The position numbers and the translations under genes are program-made. Below, piece by piece: positions 11,312 to 25,556 of a stretch of DNA of 64,000 nt. The stretch covers positions 9,878,089 to 9,942,088 of the forward strand of contig OX365956.1 in NCBI GenBank assembly GCA_947247005.1, written 5' to 3'. The notes beneath the pieces were generated by a model, which saw only the letters and a program-made list of their open reading frames with translations, had not been told where the DNA came from and ran no database searches. Numbering within the stretch: the stretch's first letter is position 1; each line of letters begins with the position of its first letter. Source of the DNA: Spisula solida. Lineage: Eukaryota; Mollusca; Bivalvia; Venerida; Mactridae.

Positions 11312-13309
11312 TATTTGTATGAAATATAATCAATATACTTTCATTTCAGTTTCCTTTTGAAAATACTCTGTACATTTAGGATACAATCATGTTTCATAAA
11401 GTTGTACGTCCTTTGCCTCACGATGAAAGACATCGACACATCAATAACTTCAATGAAAATGCTACATCTTTCCGCTTGTATTTTGCGTTGTCAAAACACT
11501 TTTCTCTTACCAGCGTTTCGTAAACAAACCCTTATTCTTTTGTATGTTTGTTCTAATAATTGATTGATTGATTGATTGATTGGTTAATTGATTGATTGAT
11601 TGATTGATTGGGAACAACAAGTGGTCGAAAACTGCCTTTTGTGAGTAACAATAACTTGCGAGAGCGACTTCGTTTAAAACAACAACCAATATTAAAGTTT
11701 CATGTTGTAAGCTATCCAAACAACTAGTCACCCAACCGCCATATAGTAGCAATATCTCAACAACACCAAATACGAGTATGTTAGTCACACTGCATAATGA
11801 TCTAATCTCGTTTCAATGCATTCGGACATGCAACGTTGTGAAACACTCAACCAATGTTTGTTATTTGAATGACATCGGACATCGTAGCCAATTGATGTCA
11901 ATGTTCATATTTCATGCACATCATTATTGATTGCTGTTCATATTTAACAGCATTTTGTGGAGATTCTGCCATTAGTGTTGCTTTTAGGGATTGTCAATTC
12001 ACAGATTGCTTGTATAAATGTTTACATTTCATCATATTAGGTGTAGAATTAGATACAATGTAATTCATATGATCATAAATTGCTGCTTGAAATACATTGA
12101 ATTTCGATACGTCAGCTTCCCGATACAATCTGGTTTTGAGTGATTATCATACATTATTTAAGCTACACTCAGTCGGAACTTTGACTTAGTTTTAGGAAAA
12201 ATATTCTTTTCACTCTGTGAAGATATTAGAAAATGTAATACAAAGTGACATACCTATACAGCAGGTTACAGCAAGTGTACAGAGGCTATTTCACTGGTTT
12301 TTTTTTATTTAGAACCTTAAATTATCAAAAATGCATCCGAGTCGTATACCAATGTTGTCATCTTAATTATCTAACATTTTCTCTTCCACAAACAGTTAAC
12401 AACGTCCATAAATATGGAGGGTATGGTCCCTGGAGGGATATAATGTGACAAACAAGAGTGTCAAACCGAGATCCGATGTGTGACTAGCTAGCTCTAGATC
12501 ACATGAGTCAACCTGGCGTGCTGTATTTGTTTCGTAGATGACTTTGTGTTGATATATTGGTTCTCATTCATACAAAACTCCAGTTATGGTGACCACAAAA
12601 TACATGTACGTGATATTTAGACCTAACAAACATTGAATAATTCCCATGGAATTTAAAACAAATTTCAGTATCATTAAGTTATATTATATATATATAATAT
12701 TATTATATATATACATACGATCAATTTAGAGCAAATTATTTCTTTGTGAATGTTGCGATCGGTTCAAATTATGACGTCTCATGGTAGATAGAGTTCGTCT
12801 AATTGCCCCTGCAGTATCTAAACAAATAATATCTACACCAATTGGGAATTATGATTGGACCAAAACGATACTGATATTTCGAAATAATTTAATTAGGAAG
12901 TTTTTGTGGACTTGGTAAAAACTCATCAAACGTGTCACTAAACGAGTTATCAAGGTTAAATAATGAAACTATAAAGTCGACCCGTGCTTTTACTTTGAGA
13001 TAAAATGTAACCACCTGAACTTCGGAAATGTTTTAATGATGTTTTGGATTAGTTTATAGGTGAAAGGTTATAATAGAAAATCTTCAAAAATATCATTAAT
13101 GGGAACTACATATGATAACAGAGCTGGTGCATATCGTACACAAGTAAAAATCATCCACATGAAGTTTTTATAGTTACTCTTTTTCGACTGAACGTTTTCA
13201 TTAAAACATTACAGCATGTGTTCCTGACTAAATATTGTAGACTTGGAAAGTAACTGAAGGCTCGTCTTCGGTTGTACATGTACATAATGTGGGTGTCTGA
13301 AATTTTTTT
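11312..13309. other. Unassigned AT-rich stretch with simple repeats
   Basis: Only chance short frames. It contains a (TTGA)n run and an AT/TATA-rich run at about 12681-12713. Confidence 0.4.
11560..11611. repeat. (TTGA)n microsatellite
   Basis: Tetranucleotide repeat of about 52 bases with one interruption (ggttaattga). Confidence 0.95.
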
Positions 13310-15960
13310 AAACTTATTATAAAGACAGGTTACGATATATTGCAATGTCAAATATGTTATAACACGAATTATACCACGACAGCTTAAATTTGCACGTTGT
13401 TCGACAGTATCAATCCCAACGGCTTTATGAGTGTTTAATTCAAACATGTTGATGTCTATGTTCATACAATGTATGCATAGCTTTATAGCAAGCTTTAACT
13501 ACATGAAGGTAACCTACCTGGCGATACAGGTATAATCATAATTGCTATCAATTACACTCTATATCCGCCTTTCGTAATTAAATTTAACAGGCTTGACATA
13601 TTAATTGTTGACGATTGGATGAATGCAACTGATTATCCTACCGCATTTGTAATGTTTTAAATAAATAAGAAATTTAAGACAACTAGAAATTGATTAATAT
13701 CATCAATTGCAAATTTGTGTTGTTTTAAAGTTTTACATTTTATGATTAAGAGAGAGTTAAACGTGCATGGGACTGTCTCCTTTATCCGGTAGCCAGCACG
13801 GTATGTTCTCCTAAGCCAGTAGTTCATGAAACCGTGTATATGTTGGACCGTTGCGATCAGAATCCGTACTCCATATACGCATTCGAACGATTATTTATTG
13901 TCCTGGTACGAAAACATGAAAAGGTACAATTGAAAATATGTTGTTCAAATGGGGATGCTGAATGCACTTGTGGAACACGAACACGGAGTCATGAAATACT
14001 GCTGTTTGTGTTTTACATTGTGATACTTGACCCGAGGATACATCAAATACTAACACCCACACACATATTTTAAATATATAGATAAAGTATTAGACCACGA
14101 TAAGCCGCAAATAGCCAATCACCGCACAGTATTGCCATCGTCTAATCCCGTATTCAACACTTTTGGGCTGAATAACCTGTGATTTTGATCCTTTGTTGAT
14201 TTGAGTAATAAGTGCAGAATTTTATTCGATTGCTGGGAGCAATTGAATGGTCCGTAGCAATCAACCATTGCGGAGATAATAATCATCGTGTATACAAAGA
14301 AATATAACGGTGTCACTTTATTAGTGTATGACATTTTAAAAGTATACATATACACCCAAAACTTGAAACAAGCCGTCTCTACCCCGACCCGAAGTATGTG
14401 TATGTTACCAATATTAGCTTCCTGGCAGCAATCGGATTAAATTATGTACGTTTACTGTGGTGGGAGCATACTATTACGTTTTGCATACGTTGTTATCAGT
14501 ATTTTATAGTAAATATTGTATCTGGTGTTTAAAAGAAATGTACCATTTAGCTATATCGCTGACAAAGAATTAGAAGGTCTTAAGCTGTTAAGTATCAATA
14601 GTTAGAGAAAACAACAAAAACTGTCTGAAAACTACTCTTTACTTATGGAAAAACAAGCTTTTTAAACTTCAGTTAGGTCAACATGACCACTTCCGATTTC
14701 CTTGAAACTAGACTCATAAGAAGTGCCTTGGAAAACTAAGTAGTACTTTCGACCTTCTAATTCAAATCCAGCGATATGTTATCCAGCAATTATCATTTTG
14801 TTATTTTTTATACATTAAAAGATACACGAGTACAACATTTTAATACTCTACGACTTAAAATAATTACCGGAACACGAATAAGAAAATCATTAAAATGATA
14901 ATAACATGTTGGGCTTATTGGTTTCTTCGTTATAAATAAAATATAATATAATTATTTTTAGGTAGTTTTTTTACTTTCTGGTAGCATCAAAACTTTTGTG
15001 AAATCGGTTATTTGTTAAGGCCTGCGGGTATAATAAACAGTAAACCACACTAAACTAGCTTTAGTTTTGGGTGTCTCGTTTTAATCTTTCAGAAAATACA
15101 ATGTACCACTTCTTTAATGTGCGTGAATAACGGTACATGTACAAATTAGTGAGTCACGTGGTCAAAGTCGGATAGACATCTCGTATCACTGGTTATGAGT
15201 AATTACATGTACAACAGCAGTTTATTATGCTTGAGACGTTTTGTTGCAATCAAACAAATGGTTATTTCGTAATAATGCGGACTAAAATACGACAGACGGA
15301 CTGACCGCCGGACAGTTTAAATTTAAATGCCCTTTAAGAATTAACATCGATGCAAAAGAAAAGTTATTTTAAATGTGCCTACCGAAATGTACACCATTAG
15401 CCCTCTATTGTGTAGTCCTTAGACATATACTGTATAGTACTCTGTCGAATGATTCCTTTCATCTCGAAATTGCATGGTACAATAATCGACATAACATTAT
15501 TTATTCTAGTTCTAAATCAAGGGCAAATACATCAATTGGATTTAAATCTAAAGTTATACCCCGACACTTACATATGTCACATTTATGATGGCATTAAGTT
15601 TTAAAAAGTACAAATCTTCAAGAATCCTAATAACACGTTGTGTAGCAATAACTAACACATTCTCCTCGTATGTACAATCGCGTTTCTTCTTCCCAGTCTT
15701 TTATGTACACAACTGTTTCAAATGTAAATTATTGCGGTAATTTAACTTCAATTGTGTTCTACTTACTTTGGAAGTATGTACTTAACGCGTTCATTTAGTA
15801 TTCCGATTTGAAATGTGTTCATTCTTAACATGCAAAAAGTTAATATCAGTACTAAGTCTTATTGGCAAATTTAACAGAGAGTTGACTGATTTATGCAACA
15901 ATGGACAATTTATCGTTAACATTATGAAACATGTTGACTGTATACGAGAGATGTTCAACT
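13310..15960. repeat. Duplicated block e, copy 2
   Basis: Diverged counterpart of 7440-9209. The left segment (13330-13755) and right segment (15460-15950) match. The roughly 1.7-kb middle is not obviously shared. No conserved reading frame. Confidence 0.65.
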
Positions 15961-18767
15961 TCTATTTGAACAAAACTGAACATCGGATTGTGTCATACTA
16001 ACACAATAAAATTGATTTATTTCTATTGAGCCATGTAAGAAAAAGTGTTAAGTAGTTAATACTCTCATTTTGTTTCATATTTGCATTATTTTTCTAACCA
16101 AAATCAACCATCTTGTAGAGGGCAATGTGTTGTGGTATTTTAAGACAAATTGCCCCTATAGAAGCATAAAATATTGATGGTATATTATGAATTACCCATG
16201 TCAGTGAAGACAGTCAGTAATTTTTGTCATATGAAGGGTGATATACGTTCACCTGCTTGTTCCGGCGAAATGACACCAAATATTAAAAATCACCAAAAAT
16301 GGTCCAATTATTTCGACAATGTTAGATGCAGAATTTCAGAAAAATGCGGTGTTCATTAGCTGAATGCCAAGTCAAACAAAAGGCACATACAAAGGTCTTG
16401 TATATGCGACTACGGAACGGTGATTGCCAAAACATGTGTCGTTCCTGGGCAGTTAGTGTTTCATCTCAGAAGAAACTATTACATAGACAGAGTCTGCTAT
16501 TTTAGAAAGGGTCGTGATGATAGACGTAAGTTGGAGAAAGTTAAGCTTGGTGTATTCGCGACCGCTTTCATGACATGGTCTTGTGTTTGGTATTTTGGAA
16601 AAGTGGAACTCAAAATATTGAAGAGGGGACAAAAGTGAACGCATATTTCATTTAGACCAAATGATTAAAAGATTTTTTCGACAAAAATGTGACACGTCCT
16701 TTTCCTGGAAACATGCCAAAGACAGGGTGTTTCCCCAATACTGAATTTCCCGTCACTCTACAAAATATGTCATTAAGTACCTTATGAATTAGACTGGGAA
16801 GTATATTATACCCAAACAGTGGAACCCGAAGTCCCTGATGAAGTATCAATATAATTTAAATCTCGAGAATATTGAAACATCGATTAGAGAATCGAATTGT
16901 AAGCATCAACACTTGGATGTTTTCGACCTTAAAAATACAAAATCAACACACTCGATACAAGTTCCAATATTCAACTATAAGCCGTCGAAATTTAAGATTA
17001 ATAAATAAATTAATGCGGTCTCCTTTATAATAATTTGTAATAGGAAATGTTATAGCTCACATCGAACAATATATTACAACTTGACTTGCTGTACGATTCC
17101 AAATCTATGTATGCAACTGTATTTGTCTGTTAGACATTGTTTATCAAGTTCTTCATGTATTTACGCAATAACTCTATTGATTAGAATATTGATTTGTTAG
17201 TTGTTGAACATGTACAGAGCCGATTGTCGCGTATGACAACATTATAGTATTTTGAGGCGTCAGGGGTATCAGTCACAAACAGCAACCATCAGGGGTATCA
17301 TAGTGGTTATTTCGTTTATTTTGCCTCAACATCTGGCGGCATCTAACTAATTTTGCAAAATGCATACATAGAATAAGGTAAACAACTTCGTTCGCCCCAT
17401 CAAACAGCAACACACCATGCAAAACGGCAGAAATTGGAAATAATATAGACAGGTCGTCAGGGGTGCGGTAACCAAAACCGCACTGGAATATAGTGTTCTC
17501 CCTATTCATAGGTATTTAGAGGGAAATAGGCTTGGGTATGCAGGTAGCGACAGGGCCGGGTACGGTGGGCTGGTTGATTTCATTGATAACGCCTTACAAA
17601 ACAAAGAAAAATCAAAATTTACTTACCGAAGCGATGAAATTTACAGTCGAAAAACCGTCAGGGATATCACTTCCGTTCTATACTTTATCCCCATTGTCTT
17701 TACCTAGTGTAAACTACTCACATTGATTGATTGCATTATCTCATGCATGTACACTGATTTATTTTATTTTAAGTTTTATACTTGGATTCTTTGTGAATAC
17801 CACAATTGGTAATTTTGGTAGCAATACCACCAATATTATCCAAACATTATTTTATTTTCAGGTAAGTCAAACTTTGATGCCGGTTATGCCAGACGGTATG
17901 TATAATGTCTTTTAAATTAGTATTCAAGTGTTTCTAATAAAATAGAACTGTATGATCATAGATATTCGTGAGAATTAAATTTTCATTATGGGATGGGTAG
18001 TTTACAGACCAGTCCAATGTTCTTTGACTGCTGGTTAATCAGAAAACGTTGACCGACTCTGGCCGACTGCGCTGCCTGTTCCTACATTTTATTTGACTCA
18101 ATTAAAGCTTCTTTGAATAAAGGCTTTCGTTTAAAAGGCATAGTGCAATTACAAAACCGTCCGTTATAAAATACAGAAGGTATAGTTAAAACACTGTTTG
18201 GAATACATGTGAATATACCTGTGATGAATTAAATGAGATCTACCGTAACATATCACTGGCTTAGAAGAATAAGTTCGGAAGTGACGAAATGCGTCTTTCA
18301 GAAAACCTGTCTCATATTTACTTTTCTTCTTTGCGAAAAACAGCGTGTCCTACTTCAGTTTGGCCACAAAGTCCTTATCAGATTTTAATAAAATAAGTCC
18401 GTATGCTACGTATTGCGATGCCGCGGATACCAAATCTGTATTGGTTTTATAAGATTAGTAAGCACTCATTCGACCTTAGTATAGTATTCTGAGCCAGCCA
18501 CATATAATTCTGCATTTTTGTATACTACTACAGGCTATAAAGATATTTCTACTACATGTATGTCCACGCCATTAACGCAATAGTTCTGAACTTGAAAAAA
18601 AAACCAGTGAGCAGCGATAGTCCATGTAATGTGAGCGTTAACCTCTTGCGTTATAAATGTCTACAATACCGTCTCGATACAAATACGAATGTGTCAGTAT
18701 ACTGAATTGGTACAAAGATTGTATAAAAACATTGTCCCCATTAACTAATTAATGTCAGTATTTGAAT
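15961..18767. other. Unassigned AT-rich stretch
   Basis: No gene, RNA or transposon recognised. A short word tcagggg/atatca recurs four times between 17256 and 17665 without regular spacing. Confidence 0.4.
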
Positions 18768-19012
18768 ATGTCAGTATATCGGGTGTCTATATCAACACCT
18801 GACTGATTATGTCAGTATATCGGGTGTCTATATCAACACCTGACTGAATATGTCAGTATATCGGGTGTCTATATCAACACCTGACTGAATATGTCAGTAT
18901 ATCGGGGTCTATATCAACACCTGACTGAATATGTCAGTATATCGGGTGTCTATATCAACACCTGACTGAATATGTCAGTATATCAGGTGTCTATATCAAC
19001 ACCTGACTGAAT
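18768..19012. repeat. 41-bp minisatellite, 6 copies
   Basis: Six contiguous 41-bp units of the form atgtcagtatatcgggtgtc, tatatcaacacctgactgaat; one unit is a base short. Each unit holds an inverted pair (aggtgt / acacct) around tatatca. A partial unit (atgtcagtatttgaat) precedes the array at 18752. Units are contiguous, with no spacers. Confidence 0.95.
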
Positions 19013-20081
19013 ATGACGATTTATATTTGGTGTACTTCGCGCATTGTAACGCTTAAAGTTTGGAAGACTACGAATGTACTTGGTAGTAGCCCATGTCCAC
19101 GGCCGTTTTGTTCAAGCAAGGTAAGTGGTTACAAGTATAATTATTTGTCTTTCATTGTGTGCCTTTCATGTTGTTCTTCGTGGTTTTTGATAAATTCGAG
19201 AGAGATGGGACGCGACGTTGACGTCACTTCAGAAGCCGTCAGTACCAGCGGTTATCAGCCTAACACAATGACGACGTCAGTGGGAATCGATAAATAGGAA
19301 TATTACGCATCACAAAAGAAACTTATTTGCATGACTTTGTGCTGCATCTGAAATACTGAAAACAATTAAACTATTAATGCTTATCTAACAACTTGCAACC
19401 CTTAAAACACACTTATGATGTGTGTATAATGGCATATGTTGTTACTTGAATCGCCTTTATACAGTTCTTTTAATTATAGAAAGTCTCCAATACCTCAAAG
19501 AATATAAAACGCACATTGCTGTTATTCGTATGCCATTGTCTCGGCAAAAAGTTAATAATGTGATATTAAATCAACAAAACGCTTAATGTAGCGACAATAT
19601 ACCCAATGATCACTTGTTTACAGCACTAATAATTGTTTCTACTCAAGCACTGGCTGACGTTCGAACCAGTTCTATTTGAAACAAATGTAATGTTTGGGCG
19701 AGGAGCCATGACAGTGCTAAGCATTGTCGACTTTCGCCTAGAATTCGGTTAGTTGTTCGGTTAGTACGTCATTTGATGCGAGTAAATATTATGACATATT
19801 TAAGTATAAAAGGTTACACAACCTAGCCTAGACGTTGTATTGTCCTCCAAAATATATCACTTTCGTTTTGTGTGTCACCTTGTTAAGTTTGAGATCCAGT
19901 CATATGTGTGTACATTTACAGAAACAATTTTCTTCAATTAAATGTTCCGGTAGGCAAGTGTTATTTATTTCACTGGCCAACTACAATATCCGTTCACTGT
20001 ATGGTTATTTGCGCAACTGCCATGTTTTAAATATTCTTTTCATGTAGGTATAATTTTTGACAATAAAACAGACAAAACACA
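19013..20081. other. Unassigned AT-rich stretch
   Basis: Nothing recognised. A splice-donor-like caaggtaagt occurs near 19119, but no supporting coding signal was found. Confidence 0.35.
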
Positions 20082-21082
20082 CACTACTCAAAACTTATAA
20101 CCGACAACTTCATATATTAACACAATTCCGGTCACTAAGTATCTAATTTATATTCTGACTGCTGTAAATGTATACACTAAGTGTAAATAGAAAAGAAATA
20201 AAACCTAATGATGATATTATTATTTTTAAAAAGAACTATTCCATATAATTGACGACCACCCTCAAAACAAGAAAAACATTATAATTGGATTTAATTCAAT
20301 GTCAGTAACCCATTTTTTAAACATGAAACATGTGAAACAATTATGAATATGGACGATACGGCAACAATAAAAGCATATTTAGCAAATGTTTACTGCGAAA
20401 AGTTGCTTAGTCGAGAAAATGTGAACACATTAAAATGTTCGACTTTAAGATTTAGCTGGAGTTTGATAGTGATAATGTAATTCACCATAGTGACTCAATG
20501 TCGCATATAAAAGACACAAGCACTAATATTTTGGTATGATTAAGTTTGGTAAATGAGAATCGACAAAGAAAGAAGTGTATGAAATTTGACTAATCTATCA
20601 CCACGCGTTTTCACTATTTTGAGAAATTTATATTTTGTTCTTTTTTCAATTAAAAGGGAGGTAATTTCACAATTGTTTTCATTTCCTAAATTTCAAAGCA
20701 GCACAGATTTATAACGTGTAATTATTTTAGCAATGTTTGATGTTTTTCTGTTTTGGCGATCAACATTGAGTCGTTGTTTTAACATTATTTTGCATTGCCA
20801 CGGACAAACGTTGAATTTCACATACAAAAACTATTTTATATAACAACGTACAATAACTCCGCATATCTGACGACGCTATATATAACATGAACATTTATGC
20901 TTAAGCGCATATAATGCCGATTGAGATAAGTACCTATATTTATCTGACGACGCTATATATAACATGAACATTTATGCTTAAGCGCATATAATGCCGATTG
21001 AGATAAGTACCTATATTTCCCTATTGCGGTGAACAAAAATATAAGAGTTTGAAAAGTGACCGGTTATAAGTGTTGAGTAGTG
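20082..21082 (+). mobile_element. TA-flanked MITE, copy 1
   Basis: Ends are cactactcaaaacttataacc and its near complement. TA follows on the right (21083-21084); the left flank is CA, probably a mutated TA. The whole element matches 51892-52804 in inverted orientation, which defines both ends. It is 1001 bp here because of an internal 77-bp duplication. There is no coding capacity. TIR and TA site fit a Tc1/mariner-type non-autonomous element. Confidence 0.88.
20865..21018. repeat. 77-bp tandem duplication inside the MITE
   Basis: Two identical 77-bp units (20865-20941, 20942-21018) starting atctgacgacgctatatata. The sister MITE at 51.9 kb has one unit, so the duplication is specific to this copy. 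Confidence 0.95.
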
Positions 21083-23487
21083 TACATGTACTAGGCCTTA
21101 CACAATACATTACATTGTTGTGAGTTAGCCAGTGCCAACATATGTATACACTCTGGCAAAATATTTCTCTATTGTAGTTGGACTTACCAGTAGCATTAGT
21201 TCAGTCGTCCGAGCGTCCGCCTAATACATGTACGAGGGTAGTTCGAAAGAAGTTTCGGGACAAGGGCCGAATCTTTTCGAACAGCCCTTGTAAATTAAAT
21301 GATTATCAAATTGAATTATGATACGTATTATATTTAATTTATCAAATTCAACGTATTACATTGAATGAGTAGTTCAATGATTGGTACAACACAGTATCAA
21401 ATACTTTGTAGTGTTGATCGGCTTATTTTCACCTTCTTGTAGTTTAATACCTTCCCATATCATTACAAATATAACGAATTATGGTTCTACATTAGCTATA
21501 CTAGTGGTGTACAAATGGTGCTTAGTGTTTAGTACTCTAGTATCAGCATCAGTATTAAATCATTTTAACATATATTTCTATTTACGCGCGTTAATATTTT
21601 CAAAATACACTGAGTCATTTATAACCAACGCCGAAAAGAAATACACATGTACGTAGATGAAATTGCGCATAGCTAACTAAGTAAAAATGTATTAAATGCA
21701 ACATTAACGTTTTGCCTCCTAACCACATGCGCTTTGATAATTAAATGTAAGACAATCCATGGAATTTAATACTACTAAATCTTTCTGAGTAATTGCATTG
21801 CCACAAACACATCGTAAGTAACTCGTTATAGATAATGGGAAGAGCAGATTCCGGTTAATTATTAACTCCTTAATTTCTTCCTGAATTTAATTGAATACAT
21901 TAAGACTTGTTGAACGCTTAAGACGTGTATTGCTCCTTGTGTGGCTCTAAGCAGTGTTTTGATGTTGAAAAAGAGTAGTGAAATAACACCTACGCATTGG
22001 ACCTGCTACCTCATGTGTTTTGTTCCGTTGTAGATCATTTCATTTTGAATAAACAACATTCATTCAATTGGCTAATACTCAAGCAGGTGATTTGTTTTGT
22101 TTGCGTTTTTGGTGGCTTTCCCGTCATTTGTAAGTCATTCATGGTGACCTGGCCCCGATCTCCTTAAACATCTCAATGTGAGCAAGATTTCATCTCAACT
22201 ATTGGCGTGTGTTTATCTTATTTATATACGAGTCTGGACTCAAAATTGACATCACTAAACATAAATGTTATTCTGAGTTTATTACAGTAAAATTTCAACA
22301 ACTGGAGCTTCAGATTTATCTCTAAATCCGAATTTGATTTTAGCAAAATCCCAATTTGAGTTGAGATTTCGACTTGAGATACGTCGTGACCTACCGTTAC
22401 CAGGTAACACATTAAAGAGAGCATACTATAAATATTGTGCCTATGTTTAAACATGTAGACTCTAATATACAATCTTAAACACTACAAACACAGCGTTGAC
22501 GTCAATGTTATTTGTTGCTTTTGTAAAGCCTTCTCATGTGTCTATATGATGGCATTTTCTGTGTGTCATGTTTTAATTACGACTACTGTATAATATTTTT
22601 TATTGAATATCCAAATACAATTAACTGGAGACATTTCTGTTCCTTTTTCCCAACCGATCAGACGATCTAAACGTGTGAATAATTCTAGATTTCCAAATAT
22701 TTATAAAACAACAGTCGAGAAGAAAGGAAAACACAAGTCTCAAGGGTCATCGAGTTATATATGGAATGCAAAAATCTATATGACACGACAATTAGACATT
22801 TCTGTCTTCAGGAGTTATTTAAGCGTAACCTTAATGTCACCGCCTATACACTCAACAGTGCTTCCTCTTGGATAAAATGAAGTATGGTTTCATTAAAATA
22901 CAACAAGAAGCGAACGTCAATTTAGCTTATAAGACATTATTGTTTGGTGTTTATTCTATAGAATATGACGCCTTAGGCAATCATATGCGTATTGTGACTG
23001 TATGCAAAGTTGGAAATATGTCGTTTGGATTGTTGCGTTTGTTTACCTCGTACGAGTTATCATCACAATGCACATGAATGAAATGGTACCAAGCTGATTA
23101 GAAACATGCATTTTACACGTTTGTAACGTTTGTATGAAAAAATACCACCGTGTATGTTGTTGCCATTAAGAAAGACAAGAACAAATGGGACAGGAAAGTC
23201 AGCATTCAACAGAAACTGCCGAACACGTAAGACACAACCAAGGAACATACAAAACAGTTATAACTTCACAGACCACAAGCAACATCCACAATAACTAACA
23301 TAAAATCGAACGAGAAACCCCAGATGTCAAAAAGTTTGCACAGCACTATACATGACTCAAACATGAGAACTATGAAAGTTGCGATTTTCAATCGAATAAG
23401 AATATTATTTTTATTCAACCAATCAAAGAGTCATAATTATTTAATGCTTACTGATGAGATATGGAGTTCTTTCATTGAAATAAAACC
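21083..23487. other. Unassigned AT-rich stretch
   Basis: No gene recognised. Weak tRNA-like words at about 21196-21260 (tagttcagtcg, gtagttcgaaag) may be a decayed SINE. A minus-strand copy of the dispersed GCTGCCTTCCCTGTCTGA-type motif lies at 23188-23207. Confidence 0.35.
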
Positions 23488-23528
23488 TATATCAGTCACT
23501 GGTTATCACCTACAATGTGACTGATATA
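23488..23528. repeat. Short hairpin
   Basis: tatatcagtcac and gtgactgatata pair around a 17-base spacer. Confidence 0.8.
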
Positions 23529-23836
23529 AGCTCCGCCCCCTCACAGGGACTACTTTAATTTACCAAAATCTCAACACTAAACTATCTGTAACTATTTTAT
23601 TACTGAACGGAAACATGTCATGTGGAGGTTTTTATTCTTAGTTAGACTATTTCCTACAAGTTGGTGTATGATTAAATGCAAAATTATCAAAAAAGTCGTT
23701 TTCACCTATTCACCATAATCCAAGATGGCGGATTTTGAAGTGAAAAATATGAATGGAATAACATATTCATACGTAGCCTAACCACAGTGGTAATTTGGCA
23801 TAAATAGTACCAGTTTTGACACAATAAAAGCATTAA

Positions 23837-24008
23837 ATAAATAGAATATTTGTTTGTTTTGATTGAATATGGTTAATATCTCATCTTGTAGTGATAAAAT
23901 TTTAATATTTTCACTCGCGCTACGCGCTCTTGAAAATATTGAATTTTATCACTACACGATGAGATATAAACCATATTCAATCAAAACAAACAAATATCCT
24001 CTATTTAT
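23837..24008. repeat. Palindromic foldback repeat, 172 bp
   Basis: Two arms of about 80 bp pair almost completely. The left arm includes tgtttgttttgattgaatat and tagtgataaaatt; the right arm is their complement. The centre is tcgcgctacgcgctc, GC-rich against an AT-rich background. Probably a small foldback MITE; no target duplication was defined. Confidence 0.85.
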
Positions 24009-25119
24009 ACAACGTAATGGTAAATCATTATGATAAAAGATAAAGACAAGTTTTAACGAAATACAAGCTTTTGCTGCAGTGAAGACATATACGACAATCA
24101 GTTTACCTATTAGGTTATACTGTCATAAACATGGTTAATGACTATAAGATTAGTTATAAACAAATATAACGATCAAACAGGGGGATAAGCTCTCAAAAGA
24201 AAAAGTACAATTGTTTTGTCTGCAAAAATTAATAGTTACTGACTACTGATCCACATGTGTTTGACATGGAGACAAGCGTTGTAACAATATTTTAACCAAC
24301 CATGTTTTTTAAATATTTACACACAGATGTACATGTACAGTATGCTGTATTTTGTATACATACATTTGATTGCTTTCGGCTATTTTAAAAGTGCCAAGTG
24401 TTCAATACGACTCTGTTTTAAACCGAACTCGAAACACATATTTATCTTATTCATTCGATACATTGAAAACCAATCTATACTCTTACTGAACATTTCCCCC
24501 TGAATTTGTTTTGTATCTTTTTTGCCTTATGTATTTTAAAGAAATAAATATCACCAATATAACCCAAAAGGTGCAATCTCGGAGAGAAAATTCACTAGCC
24601 ATTGGCGTTAACAGACACAGAGTTGTGCTACAAAGTCGTTTATAAGATTTATTGCCTTCATAATTTTTGCCCAGACTAAGAATATAGCCGCTGCATTCGA
24701 CAATTACATAATAAATGTGCAAGACATCTGATTGCATCGCCACCAAGCTAGGCTTTATTTATATTGGACACACTTTAAATAATTAATAACGTTTGGTGTT
24801 TTATGAAGTAAAATGGAGGAATTACTATACCCTTATACACACGTATAAATATACAACGTACACCATTATACATGTATGAGATATCATGCTTTTTTTACAT
24901 ATTTATTGATTGTAAGTACTGTTAATTCATAGACAACTCAAAGTCATACCGAAATGGCGGCATCATCTTGACAACAGCACAAGAGACATAATTATACAGA
25001 ACGTACCATCCACACCCCAAAAAAGATATTTTAGGTAAGCCGACTATCACAATTATTGACAAACTTCATGGTTGCTTAAGTTTGCCTTTTATCATTTTTC
25101 AAAGTATTAAATAAGTATC
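24009..25119. other. Unassigned AT-rich stretch
   Basis: No gene recognised. About 60 bases near 24945-25015 (agacaactcaaag, gaaatggcggc) resemble 41625-41710, a possible further dispersed repeat. Confidence 0.35.
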
Positions 25120-25123
25120 ATAT

Positions 25124-25363
<240 letters not shown>

Positions 25364-25556
25364 TTTTATTCGACATTAAGTAATACAACATTACTTCTAG
25401 TCTTCAACAAAAAGTGCAGTGATAAGCAATGGAAATTTCACATCCCCAGTATAGAGTAAAATATGGAGTATAAATAATTTTAAGCAGAAGCTAAATTATT
25501 TCGATAAGTTCGCAAAATAATACATTAATAATTATTTATCTAATTCTTTTCTACGG

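Noticed and set aside
19110..19130. Splice donor (caaggtaagt) as evidence of an exon
   Set aside because: A single consensus match with no supporting coding sequence or acceptor; such words are expected by chance in 64 kb.
22603..23077. Two adjacent plus-strand frames of 90 and 69 codons
   Set aside because: No recognisable domain, no repeat support, no conserved counterpart; length is within chance for this composition.
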